Positions 54,159-62,470 of a DNA stretch of 64,000 nt are shown piece after piece (the stretch's first letter is position 1; each line of letters starts with the position of its first letter). A model generated the notes under the pieces. That model saw only the letters and a list, made by a program, of their open reading frames with translations. It was not told the origin of the DNA and ran no database searches. Source of the DNA: Maribacter aquivivus (GTDB taxonomy: Bacteria; Bacteroidota; Bacteroidia; Flavobacteriales; Flavobacteriaceae); assembly GCF_900142175.1 (NCBI RefSeq), contig NZ_FQZX01000003.1, positions 406,471 to 470,470 of the forward strand, in the 5' to 3' direction. The position numbers were made by a program, and so were the translations under genes.

Positions 54159-55892
54159 ATGGAAACAGTAAAAGAGAAGAAAAAAGGTACAGATTCCAAG
54201 AAAACTATAAAGATTTCTGGAGCAGAGGCGTTAATTCATTGTTTGTTGGCCGAAGGGGTCGAAACAATGTATGGCTACCCTGGTGGCGCAATTATGCCCG
54301 TCTACGATGAACTATATAAGTTTCAAGATAAATTAACGCATATTCTTACTAGACATGAACAGGGTGCTACGCATGCTGCTCAAGGATATGCTCGTGTTTC
54401 AGGTAAAGTGGGTGTTGCAATAGCAACCTCTGGTCCTGGAGCAACAAATTTAGTGACAGGTCTTGCAGATGCGCAGATAGATTCAACACCTATGGTTTGC
54501 ATTACAGGTCAGGTTACTAGACAATTACTAGGTACCGATGCTTTTCAGGAAACTGATATTATTGGTATTTCTACTCCGGTAACGAAATGGAATTATCAAA
54601 TAACCGAAGCTTCTGAAATACCAGAAGTAATGGCGAAAGCTTTTTACATTGCTAAATCTGGTAGACCAGGTCCGGTATTAATTGATATTACTAAAAATGC
54701 ACAAATAGATGCGTTCGATTTCTCTTATGAGAAATGTACTGCTGTTCGTAGTTATAAGCCGGTTCCAAAACCTAAAATGAGTGCAATTCAAGCAGCTGCA
54801 GATTTAATCAATAGCGCTAAAAAACCATTTATTGTTTGGGGTCAAGGTGTAATTCTTGGTAAAGCAGAAGCTGAGCTTAAAGAACTGGTTGAGAAAACTG
54901 GAATTCCTGCAGCATGGACAATCATGGGGGCATCTGCCTTAGATACTTCACATCCATTAAATGTTGGTATGGTGGGTATGCATGGTAACTATGGTCCTAA
55001 TGTATTGACTAACGAGTGCGATTTACTAATTGCCATAGGTATGCGTTTTGATGATCGTGTAACCGGTAATTTAGATTCTTATGCAAAGCAAGCCAAGGTA
55101 ATTCACTTTGAAATTGATCCGGCAGAGATTAATAAGAATGTGCATGCAGATGTTGCTGTTTTAGGTAACTCAAAAGAAACTTTAGGGTTGTTGTTACCAT
55201 TAGTAAATGATAATAATCATGATGCTTGGCATAATATATTCAAAGAGAAATATAAAATTGAGTTCGATACTATTATAAATAATGACATTCACCCTACTAA
55301 AGATGGCTTGACCATGGGTGAGGTGATTGAAGAAATCAATTTAGCTTCAAACAATAAAGCAGTTATCGTTTCTGACGTTGGTCAGCATCAAATGATTGCT
55401 TGTAGATATGCCAAATTCTCGCAATCTAAAAGTAATATTACTTCTGGCGGATTAGGAACTATGGGCTTTGCGCTACCAGCAGCTATTGGTGCCAAAATGG
55501 GCGCCATGGATAGGGAAGTGGTTGCTATTATTGGTGATGGTGGTTACCAAATGACCATTCAAGAATTGGGTGTAATTTTTCAACATAAAGTGCCTGTTAA
55601 GATTGTTGTTTTAAACAATGAGCATTTAGGTATGGTGCGCCAGTGGCAAGAGTTGTTCTTTGAAAAAAGATATGCTTCTACGGTTATGGTGAATCCTGAT
55701 TTTGTAAAAATTGCGGAAGGGTATAGTATAGAAGCAAAACGAATTTCTGAGCGTAAAGATTTAAAATCTACAATTCAAGAAATGATGGCTTCTAAAGAAC
55801 CATATTTCTTAGAAGTAAAGGTTGAACAAGAAGATAACGTATTTCCAATGATACCTTCTGGAGCTTCAGTTTCTGATGTTAGATTGAAATAA
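54159..55892 (+). CDS. ilvB: Acetolactate synthase large subunit
   Basis: A 577-residue ThDP enzyme forming acetolactate or acetohydroxybutyrate. The catalytic Glu region is GVETMYGYPGGAIMPVYDEL; HEQGATHAAQGYARVSGKVG, SGPGATNLVTGLADA, FAD-domain MRFDDRVTGN and the ThDP/Mg motif IGDGGYQMTIQELGVI...VVLNNEHLGMVRQWQ are all present. An unusual Lys-rich N-terminal extension of about 20 residues precedes the first domain. Its small subunit follows, but one gene away. Confidence 0.97.
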   Translation: METVKEKKKGTDSKKTIKISGAEALIHCLLAEGVETMYGYPGGAIMPVYDELYKFQDKLTHILTRHEQGATHAAQGYARVSGKVGVAIATSGPGATNLVTGLADAQIDSTPMVCITGQVTRQLLGTDAFQETDIIGISTPVTKWNYQITEASEIPEVMAKAFYIAKSGRPGPVLIDITKNAQIDAFDFSYEKCTAVRSYKPVPKPKMSAIQAAADLINSAKKPFIVWGQGVILGKAEAELKELVEKTGIPAAWTIMGASALDTSHPLNVGMVGMHGNYGPNVLTNECDLLIAIGMRFDDRVTGNLDSYAKQAKVIHFEIDPAEINKNVHADVAVLGNSKETLGLLLPLVNDNNHDAWHNIFKEKYKIEFDTIINNDIHPTKDGLTMGEVIEEINLASNNKAVIVSDVGQHQMIACRYAKFSQSKSNITSGGLGTMGFALPAAIGAKMGAMDREVVAIIGDGGYQMTIQELGVIFQHKVPVKIVVLNNEHLGMVRQWQELFFEKRYASTVMVNPDFVKIAEGYSIEAKRISERKDLKSTIQEMMASKEPYFLEVKVEQEDNVFPMIPSGASVSDVRLK

Positions 55893-55912
55893 TAAGAGAA
55901 AAGAATAATCTC

Positions 55913-56491
55913 ATGAACGATACTAACATACAAGACATTCCAAAAATACACACGGAGATTACTCGTAAATCTGAAGAAATCGGATTTACGATGCCCTCAG
56001 ACTTGTACGTTGGTAGCTTTCTCAAAACCTTAATTACCTCTAAACCCAATGGTAGATTCTTAGAAATAGGAACTGGTATTGGTCTTAGCCTTTCTTGGAT
56101 GATAGAAGGAATGGATGCTGATTCTAAATTAATATCCGTTGATAATGACCCAGCGTTAATTTCAATTGCTTCTAGTTATTTTGGTGATGATGATAGGGTT
56201 GAGGTTATTTGCAAAGATGGTACTGATTGGATAAATGAATATTCAGGTGCTAAATTTGATTTGATTTTTGCAGATGCTTGGCCAGGTAAGTATAGTGAAA
56301 TTGATGAGGTTTTAGATTTACTTCAGGTTGGCGGATTTTACATTATCGATGATATGACAAAGCAACCTAATTGGCCAGAAGGTCATGAGGATAATGTGAT
56401 AGTTCTTACAGCGTATTTAGAACAACGTGAAGATTTACAATTGACCAAAATGAATTGGTCTACAGGCTTAATAATGGCCGTTAAGAAATAG
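55913..56491 (+). CDS. Class I SAM-dependent O-methyltransferase-like protein
   Basis: A 192-residue Rossmann methyltransferase. The SAM motif I is FLEIGTGIGLSLSWM, motif II is LISVDNDPALI, and FDLIFADAWPGKY plus GGFYIIDDMTKQPNW complete the fold in the style of the O-methyltransferase-3 group. It is inserted between ilvB (20-bp gap) and ilvN (61-bp gap) on the same strand, so it is transcribed with the pathway. Its substrate is unknown. No known Ile/Val step needs SAM. Confidence 0.82.
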   Translation: MNDTNIQDIPKIHTEITRKSEEIGFTMPSDLYVGSFLKTLITSKPNGRFLEIGTGIGLSLSWMIEGMDADSKLISVDNDPALISIASSYFGDDDRVEVICKDGTDWINEYSGAKFDLIFADAWPGKYSEIDEVLDLLQVGGFYIIDDMTKQPNWPEGHEDNVIVLTAYLEQREDLQLTKMNWSTGLIMAVKK

Positions 56492-56552
56492 TATAGAATA
56501 ATATAATGACACCATAAAATCCTTTTTTAAAAGGAGTAGGTAATGAAAGCTT

Positions 56553-57071
56553 ATGGAAAATCAATGGTTTACAATATCAGTATATTCAGAAAATAATGTT
56601 GGATTACTGAACAGAATATCAGGTATCTTTTTAAAGAGACATATTAATATAGAGAGTTTAAATGTCTCTAAATCAGAGATTGATGATGTTTCTAAATTTA
56701 CGATTGTAGCACATACAACCGAAAAGTGGGTGCATAACATTGTCGGTCAAATAGAGAAGCAAATAGAAGTTATAAAGGCATTTTATCATACTGATGATGA
56801 AACCATTTATCAAGAATCTGCTTTGTTTAAAATAGCATCAGGACTCTTATTTGATGAACGTCAAATTCAGAATATCATTAAAGATAACAATGCACAGATT
56901 GTCACAGTATCAAGAGACTTTTTTGTCATTGCTAAAAGTGGTAGAAGAAATGAAATTGAAGAAATGTACGATCAATTAAAGCCGTATGGCATTATGCAGT
57001 TTGTACGTTCTGGCCGTATTTCGGTTACAAAGGATGAAATGAAAATTTCAGCGATACTAAAAGAATTTTAA
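56553..57071 (+). CDS. ilvN: Acetolactate synthase small (regulatory) subunit
   Basis: A 172-residue ACT-domain subunit that activates IlvB and confers feedback inhibition by valine. The ACT domain begins WFTISVYSENNVGLLNRISGIFLKRHINIESLNVSKSE; the C-terminal ALS-SS domain (about 85-165) follows, giving the two-domain IlvH-like length. An out-of-frame ATG at 56543 precedes the start, but only the ATG at 56553 gives the family N-terminus. AAAAGGAG at 56529-56536 could help initiation. Confidence 0.94.
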   Translation: MENQWFTISVYSENNVGLLNRISGIFLKRHINIESLNVSKSEIDDVSKFTIVAHTTEKWVHNIVGQIEKQIEVIKAFYHTDDETIYQESALFKIASGLLFDERQIQNIIKDNNAQIVTVSRDFFVIAKSGRRNEIEEMYDQLKPYGIMQFVRSGRISVTKDEMKISAILKEF

Positions 57072-57110
57072 TAAAGAATCATAACAATAATCAAATAAAG
57101 TAAATACAAA

Positions 57111-58586
57111 ATGGCCAATTATTTTAATACGCTATCATTAAGAGATAAATTAACGCAACTTGGAAAATGTCGCTTCATGGATTCGTCTGAGTTTGCAGAT
57201 GGCGTAAATGCTTTAAAAGGTAAAAAAATTGTAATCGTAGGTTGTGGTGCGCAAGGTTTAAACCAAGGTTTGAACATGAGAGATTCTGGTTTAGATATCT
57301 CTTACACATTACGTGATGCTGCAATAAAAGAAAAAAGACAATCTTTTGTAAATGCATCTGAAAACGGATTCACAGTAGGTACCTACCAAGAATTGATTCC
57401 TACAGCTGATGTTGTAATTAACCTTACTCCAGATAAGCAACATACTGCTGTTGTTGGTGCGGTTATGCCATTGATGAAAAAAGATGCTACACTTTCTTAT
57501 TCTCACGGTTTTAATATCGTTGAGGAAGGGATGCAAATACGTGAAGATATTACCGTTATTATGGTTGCTCCAAAATGTCCGGGATCAGAAGTACGTGAAG
57601 AATATAAAAGAGGTTTTGGTGTACCAACTTTAATAGCTGTTCACCCAGATAATGACCCTCAAGGTAAAGGATTAGAGCAGGCTAAAGCATATGCTGTTGG
57701 TACTGGTGGCGATAGAGCAGGTGTGTTGATGTCTTCTTTTGTTGCTGAAGTAAAATCAGATTTAATGGGCGAGCAAACTATTCTTTGTGGTTTGTTACAA
57801 ACAGGATCTATTCTTTGTTTTGACAAAATGATTGAGAAAGGAATTGACGCTGGTTATGCTTCTAAACTAATTCAATACGGATGGGAAACTATTACTGAAG
57901 GAATGAAGTACGGTGGTATTACACATATGATGGACCGTCTTACGAATCCTGCAAAAGTGAAGGCTTTTGAGCTATCCGAAGAATTAAAGGATATTATGCG
58001 TCCGTTGTTTCAAAAACACATGGATGATATTATGACTGGTCATTTCTCAAAAACTATGATGGAAGATTGGGCAAATGATGATAAGAACTTATTAACGTGG
58101 AGAGCTGCAACAGGTGAAACTGCTTTTGAGAAAACTTTTGCAGGTAGTCAAGAAATTACGGAACAAGAATTTTATGACAACGGTGTGTTAATGGTAGCTA
58201 TGGTTAGAGCTGGTGTTGAATTAGCTTTTGAGGCAATGACTGAGTCTGGTATTATAGCCGAGTCTGCTTACTATGAGTCATTACACGAAACTCCATTAAT
58301 AGCAAATACAATTGCACGTAAGAAATTGTTTGAAATGAACCGTGTTATTTCTGATACAGCTGAATATGGTTGTTACCTTTTTGATCATGCATGTAAGCCT
58401 TTATTGACTGACTTCATGAAAGGTATTGATACTGATGTTATTGGAACAAACTTCTCTGGAGATATTGATAATGACGTTGATAATGCACAATTAATTGCTA
58501 TTAATAAAGCGTTACGTACGCATCCGGTAGAAATTGTTGGTACACGTTTACGTGAGTCTATGACTGCTATGAAGCCTATCGTATAG
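57111..58586 (+). CDS. ilvC: Ketol-acid reductoisomerase (long, class II)
   Basis: A 491-residue class II enzyme catalysing isomerization and NADPH reduction of acetohydroxy acids. The nucleotide site is [21 protein letters not shown] with YTLRD for cofactor phosphate. Mg-binding residues lie in [14 protein letters not shown], and two knotted C-terminal domains are present, as in the E. coli enzyme and unlike the about 330-residue class I form. It follows ilvN by 39 bp. Confidence 0.97.
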   Translation: MANYFNTLSLRDKLTQLGKCRFMDSSEFADGVNALKGKKIVIVGCGAQGLNQGLNMRDSGLDISYTLRDAAIKEKRQSFVNASENGFTVGTYQELIPTADVVINLTPDKQHTAVVGAVMPLMKKDATLSYSHGFNIVEEGMQIREDITVIMVAPKCPGSEVREEYKRGFGVPTLIAVHPDNDPQGKGLEQAKAYAVGTGGDRAGVLMSSFVAEVKSDLMGEQTILCGLLQTGSILCFDKMIEKGIDAGYASKLIQYGWETITEGMKYGGITHMMDRLTNPAKVKAFELSEELKDIMRPLFQKHMDDIMTGHFSKTMMEDWANDDKNLLTWRAATGETAFEKTFAGSQEITEQEFYDNGVLMVAMVRAGVELAFEAMTESGIIAESAYYESLHETPLIANTIARKKLFEMNRVISDTAEYGCYLFDHACKPLLTDFMKGIDTDVIGTNFSGDIDNDVDNAQLIAINKALRTHPVEIVGTRLRESMTAMKPIV

Positions 58587-58611
58587 ATTTATAATTTTTA
58601 TAGTTATACCG

Positions 58612-58693
58612 ATTGTCCGGTTAGGTGCATTCTAGAAGTTGCTAATCATTATTGATTGGTAATACTTTACAGAACTGTTCTTAAGCGGACAAT
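58612..58693 (+). other. Potentially structured RNA in the ilvC-ilvA gap
   Basis: ATTGTCCG (58612-58619) and its exact complement CGGACAAT (58686-58693) could close a stem around an inner hairpin CTAATCA-TTAT-TGATTGG with one G-U pair. It lies in the 156-bp gap between ilvC and ilvA. No leader ORF or T tract follows. It may be a folded mRNA element, a processing site or chance. Confidence 0.3.
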
Positions 58694-58742
58694 TTAGGTT
58701 TTATAGCAACTAAAAAATTCCCAAGAGCATTAAATAAATAAT

Positions 58743-60008
58743 ATGAGAGGTACAAAACCAGCATATTTTCCAGAATTAGATGATGTTATAGAAGCGGCTC
58801 AGGTTATTTCTGAAATATCAGATGTAACTCCGTTAACGGAAAGCATTCGATTGTCAAAGCAATTTAATTGTGAGGTTCGATTAAAGCGAGAAGATTTACA
58901 ACGTGTTAGATCTTATAAAATTAGAGGTGCTTTTAATAAAATAAGCTCTTTAACCGAAGAAGAACGTGCGAAAGGTGTTATTTGTGCTAGCGCAGGTAAT
59001 CATGCTCAAGGAGTGGCTTTTGCTTGCTTTCATTTAAAAATTAAAGGAACTATTTATATGCCTTCGGTTACGCCTAAGCAAAAAGTAGAACAGACTAAGT
59101 TGTTTGGTGGCGAATGGGTTGAAATAGTTTTAGAGGGCGATACTTTTGATGATGCCTCACAAGCTGCTAGTGCTTTTGGTGCTAAAACTGGTAGTATTTT
59201 CGTTCATCCTTTTGATGATCCTAAAATAATTGAAGGTCAGGCTACTGTTGGTCTAGAATTAATATCACAATCTAAAACACCAATAGATTATCTTTTTGTT
59301 TGTATTGGTGGCGGTGGTCTAGCATCTGGACTTATTAGTGTTTTTAGTCAACTTTCACCGAATACTAAGATAATAGGAGTGGAACCCAAAGGTGCTCCAT
59401 CTATGAAAACTTCCATTGACGCAGGTAAAGTAGTGGCACTTGATCATATAGATAAATTTATTGATGGTGCAGCGGTCAAAAAAGTAGGTAGTTTGACCTA
59501 CGACATCTGTAATTATTATTTAGATAATATGATTACGGTTGATGAGGGCAAAGCGTGCCAAACTATTTTAGATCTCTACAATAGAGATGCTATTGTGGTA
59601 GAACCTGCTGGTGCTTTATCTATTGCGGCTTTAGATGATTATAAAGAAGAAATTGCCGGCAAAAATGTAGTATGTATTATTGGTGGTAGTAATAATGACA
59701 TTACTAGAACTGCCGAAATTAAAGAGCGTGCACTGCTTTATGGTAAACTTAAGCATTACTTTATTATTCGTTTTCCGCAGCGACCTGGTGCTCTAAAAGA
59801 GTTTGTAGTAGATATTTTAGGTCCAACGGACGATATTACCCATTTTGAGTATTCAAAGAAATCTAGTAGGGAAAATGCGCCGGCTGTGGTAGGTATAGAA
59901 TTAAAGAATCCAGAGGACTTGAAACCCTTGATAGAGCGTATGAAATCTAACAATTTCTATGGAGAATATATAAATGATAAACCAGACTTGTTTGAGTATT
60001 TGGTTTAA
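58743..60008 (+). CDS. ilvA: Threonine ammonia-lyase (threonine deaminase)
   Basis: A 421-residue PLP enzyme making 2-oxobutanoate for isoleucine. Lys59 in RSYKIRGAFNK binds PLP; ASAGNHAQGVAFAC, the glycine loop CIGGGGLASGL and VEPAGALSIAAL are standard. The C-terminal about 85 residues form a single ACT-like regulatory domain (FIIRFPQRPGALKEFVVDIL), as in the shorter form of biosynthetic enzymes. It lies in the ilv operon, with a longer gap before it than its neighbours. Confidence 0.95.
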   Translation: MRGTKPAYFPELDDVIEAAQVISEISDVTPLTESIRLSKQFNCEVRLKREDLQRVRSYKIRGAFNKISSLTEEERAKGVICASAGNHAQGVAFACFHLKIKGTIYMPSVTPKQKVEQTKLFGGEWVEIVLEGDTFDDASQAASAFGAKTGSIFVHPFDDPKIIEGQATVGLELISQSKTPIDYLFVCIGGGGLASGLISVFSQLSPNTKIIGVEPKGAPSMKTSIDAGKVVALDHIDKFIDGAAVKKVGSLTYDICNYYLDNMITVDEGKACQTILDLYNRDAIVVEPAGALSIAALDDYKEEIAGKNVVCIIGGSNNDITRTAEIKERALLYGKLKHYFIIRFPQRPGALKEFVVDILGPTDDITHFEYSKKSSRENAPAVVGIELKNPEDLKPLIERMKSNNFYGEYINDKPDLFEYLV

Positions 60009-60099
60009 ACTACTTTTAATACATCAGATTCAATTTCTAGTCTTTTTTAAGATTAAGTCCTTATAAAATTATCAATCATAGTACAAATAAAAATAAGAA

Positions 60100-61686
60100 A
60101 TGAGCGATATTAAAATTCCTGAAGAATTTAAAATAACATCAACAATAGACCAAAAACATTATTTGGTCAACGGAGAATTAAAAGAATGGAAAGGAGATAC
60201 TACAGAGGTGTATTCTACAATTTCATCAACAAAAGAATACAAGCCTACATTGTTAGGTAGTATACCAGATTTACAAGAAGCAGCCGCTTTAGATGCATTA
60301 AATGGTGCTTTAAAGGCATATGATAAAGGAAAAGGGGTTTGGCCAACCATGCACGTTAAGGACCGTATTGAGTGTATGGAGGTTTTCGTTAAAAAGATGA
60401 AAACTAAGCGTGACGAGGTTGTAAAATTATTGATGTGGGAAATAGGTAAATCATTACCAGATTCACAAAAAGAATTTGACCGTACGGTTGAGTATATTGA
60501 AGATACTATTGAAGATTATAAACAATTGGATCGTGATGCAGCTAAATTTACAAAGAACGATGGTGTTTATGCGCATATTAAAAGAGGACCATTAGGTGTT
60601 GTTTTATGTTTAGGCCCTTATAACTATCCGTTGAATGAAACTTTTGCATTGTTGATTCCTGCAATTATCATGGGTAACACAACCATATTTAAACCTGCAA
60701 AACATGGTGTTTTATTAATTACTCCGCTTTTAGAAGCTTTTCAGTCAAGTTTTCCTAAAGGGGTAGTAAATGTACTTTTTGGTCGTGGTAGAACTGTTGC
60801 CGCACCAATTATGCAAACAGGTAAAGTAGATGTACTTGCTTTAATTGGTAACAGCAAATCTGCAAATGCCTTACAAGAGCAACACCCTAAAAGTAATAGA
60901 TTACGTTTGGTATTAGGTTTAGAAGCCAAAAACCCTGCAATTATTTTACCAGATGCTGATTTAGATTTAACTATAAATGAATGTTTGGCTGGTACCTTGT
61001 CTTTTAATGGCCAACGTTGTACAGCATTGAAAGTGGTTTATGTTCATGAAGAAATTAGGTCCAAATTCAATGAAAGCTTCGCTAAGAAAGTCGATGAATT
61101 AAAATTTGGGAATCCGTGGGAAGATGGGGTGAAATTAACTCCATTACCTGAACCTGCTAAGCCAGATTATATTCAAGAATTAATTGATGATGCGGTTTCA
61201 AAAGGAGCTAAAATATTGAATAAAAAAGGAGGAAAGCGTTACGATAACTATATATGGCCAGCTGTTCTTTACCCTGTTACTAAAGACATGCGTGTGTACC
61301 AAGAAGAACAATTTGGACCCATTATACCCATCGTACCTTTCACGGATATCGAAGAGCCATTAGATGATATGGCAGAAAGCAATTATGGTCAACAAGTAAG
61401 TTTGTTCGGTAAAGATGTATATGCACTTTCTCCGTTAATAGATACTTTGGTGAATTTGGTATGTCGTGTGAATTTAAATAGTTCATGCCAAAGGGGTCCA
61501 GATGTCTATCCGTTTACTGGTAGAAAAGATTCTGCACAAGCAACTTTAAGTGTTCATGATGCGTTACGTTCATTCTCTATTAGAACTTTTGTAGCGTTCA
61601 AAGACAATGAATTGAATACTGAAATCATTGAGAATTTATTAGAAGCCAAACTTTCTAATTTTGTGAGTACAGATTATATATTATAA
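60100..61686 (+). CDS. gapN: NADP-dependent non-phosphorylating glyceraldehyde-3-phosphate dehydrogenase-like ALDH
   Basis: A 528-residue aldehyde dehydrogenase most like GapN, which oxidizes glyceraldehyde 3-phosphate to 3-phosphoglycerate with NADP. The catalytic Cys307 lies in [16 protein letters not shown] and the general-base Glu in [40 protein letters not shown] is the cofactor/entrance region, and [20 protein letters not shown] is typical of the GapN group. It supplies NADPH, which ilvC consumes, but a functional tie is speculation. A terminator follows. Confidence 0.88.
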   Translation: MSDIKIPEEFKITSTIDQKHYLVNGELKEWKGDTTEVYSTISSTKEYKPTLLGSIPDLQEAAALDALNGALKAYDKGKGVWPTMHVKDRIECMEVFVKKMKTKRDEVVKLLMWEIGKSLPDSQKEFDRTVEYIEDTIEDYKQLDRDAAKFTKNDGVYAHIKRGPLGVVLCLGPYNYPLNETFALLIPAIIMGNTTIFKPAKHGVLLITPLLEAFQSSFPKGVVNVLFGRGRTVAAPIMQTGKVDVLALIGNSKSANALQEQHPKSNRLRLVLGLEAKNPAIILPDADLDLTINECLAGTLSFNGQRCTALKVVYVHEEIRSKFNESFAKKVDELKFGNPWEDGVKLTPLPEPAKPDYIQELIDDAVSKGAKILNKKGGKRYDNYIWPAVLYPVTKDMRVYQEEQFGPIIPIVPFTDIEEPLDDMAESNYGQQVSLFGKDVYALSPLIDTLVNLVCRVNLNSSCQRGPDVYPFTGRKDSAQATLSVHDALRSFSIRTFVAFKDNELNTEIIENLLEAKLSNFVSTDYIL

Positions 61687-61709
61687 AGGTCCATAGTTAA
61701 GACTATAAA

Positions 61710-61744
61710 AAACCTCTCCTATTAATTAGGGGAGGTTTCTTTTT
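61710..61744. terminator. Bidirectional terminator after gapN
   Basis: A 12-bp stem (61710-61721 with 61727-61738, one G-U or A-C position depending on strand) and 5-nt loop. It is followed by TTTCTTTTTT on the plus strand and a T run on the minus strand. Its right arm lies inside the last codons of the convergent small-protein gene. Confidence 0.88.
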
Positions 61745-62360
61745 TACAATTGATACTGATTTCATTAGCTCTTTCTAAACCTGAGTATGGATAGTAAGGT
61801 ATTGTTTGTTCTTCTGCTTTAAACAATACAATTGCATGCTCAATATCTTCGCAATACGGTGCTGTAGATTTTCCAAAGAATTTTGCTGTTCCCATATCCC
61901 ATTCGGTTTTACTAAGTAGTACTCTTGGGTTGTTAGGTGCTATAGCTTGTGCTTTTTGATAGATGGCTATATTCTCACCAGACAATGTCATACCGTATTT
62001 TGCACCGTCAAAAGCCATGTATGCAGTGTTTAGTAGGGCATAGGCAATCATTATTTCTGGGTTGTTTTCAGATACTGAGGAAGAGGTGTCTAAAAAGCCT
62101 TTTGCTCTAGTTAGCTTTGATGTCAATAAAGCTTCGTCTTTTAAACCAAAACTACTTACAATTTCTATTAGTCCGGCATAATAAGACGGTAACCAATTAT
62201 CGGTTTCTGCAGATGCTATTCTTTCAAACAGTTGTACGGCTTCTATATTCTTTTGTTGCTCCCATAATGCAAATGCTTCATTCATCCCTTTTTCATAAGA
62301 TGTTTGGGCACTTAAGCTATATGTGAAAATTAGTGTGGCAATTAATAGTACTGATTTCAT
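61722..62360 (-). CDS. Secreted TPR-like protein, function unknown
   Basis: A 212-residue protein with a cleavable signal peptide (MKSVLLIATLIFTYSLSAQ, cleavage near residue 19). The rest is helical with repeat-like segments (GMNEAFALWEQQKNIEAVQLFERIAS, NWLPSYYAGL, IYQKAQAIAPNNPRVLL) resembling degenerate tetratricopeptide repeats. Two cysteines near the C-terminus could form a disulfide. It follows the TonB-dependent receptor on the same strand by 110 bp and may be co-expressed with it. A periplasmic location is likely; the role is unknown. Confidence 0.75.
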   Translation of the reverse strand: MKSVLLIATLIFTYSLSAQTSYEKGMNEAFALWEQQKNIEAVQLFERIASAETDNWLPSYYAGLIEIVSSFGLKDEALLTSKLTRAKGFLDTSSSVSENNPEIMIAYALLNTAYMAFDGAKYGMTLSGENIAIYQKAQAIAPNNPRVLLSKTEWDMGTAKFFGKSTAPYCEDIEHAIVLFKAEEQTIPYYPYSGLERANEISINCKKETSPN

Positions 62361-62470
62361 GATGTATAGTTTTTTAATGTTATTTATTGTTGTTCAAATA
62401 TCTTTCTATTGTTATTTTTTCAATAAAATAGATGACTGAGTTGTTGGTTCTTTGTAGTGAATTGTAATTT

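Noticed and set aside
56521-56536. CCTTTT-TT-AAAAGG hairpin before ilvN, and the ATG at 56543
   Set aside because: The hairpin is AT-rich with a tiny loop and no T tract after it; the ATG opens only a 17-codon out-of-frame ORF.
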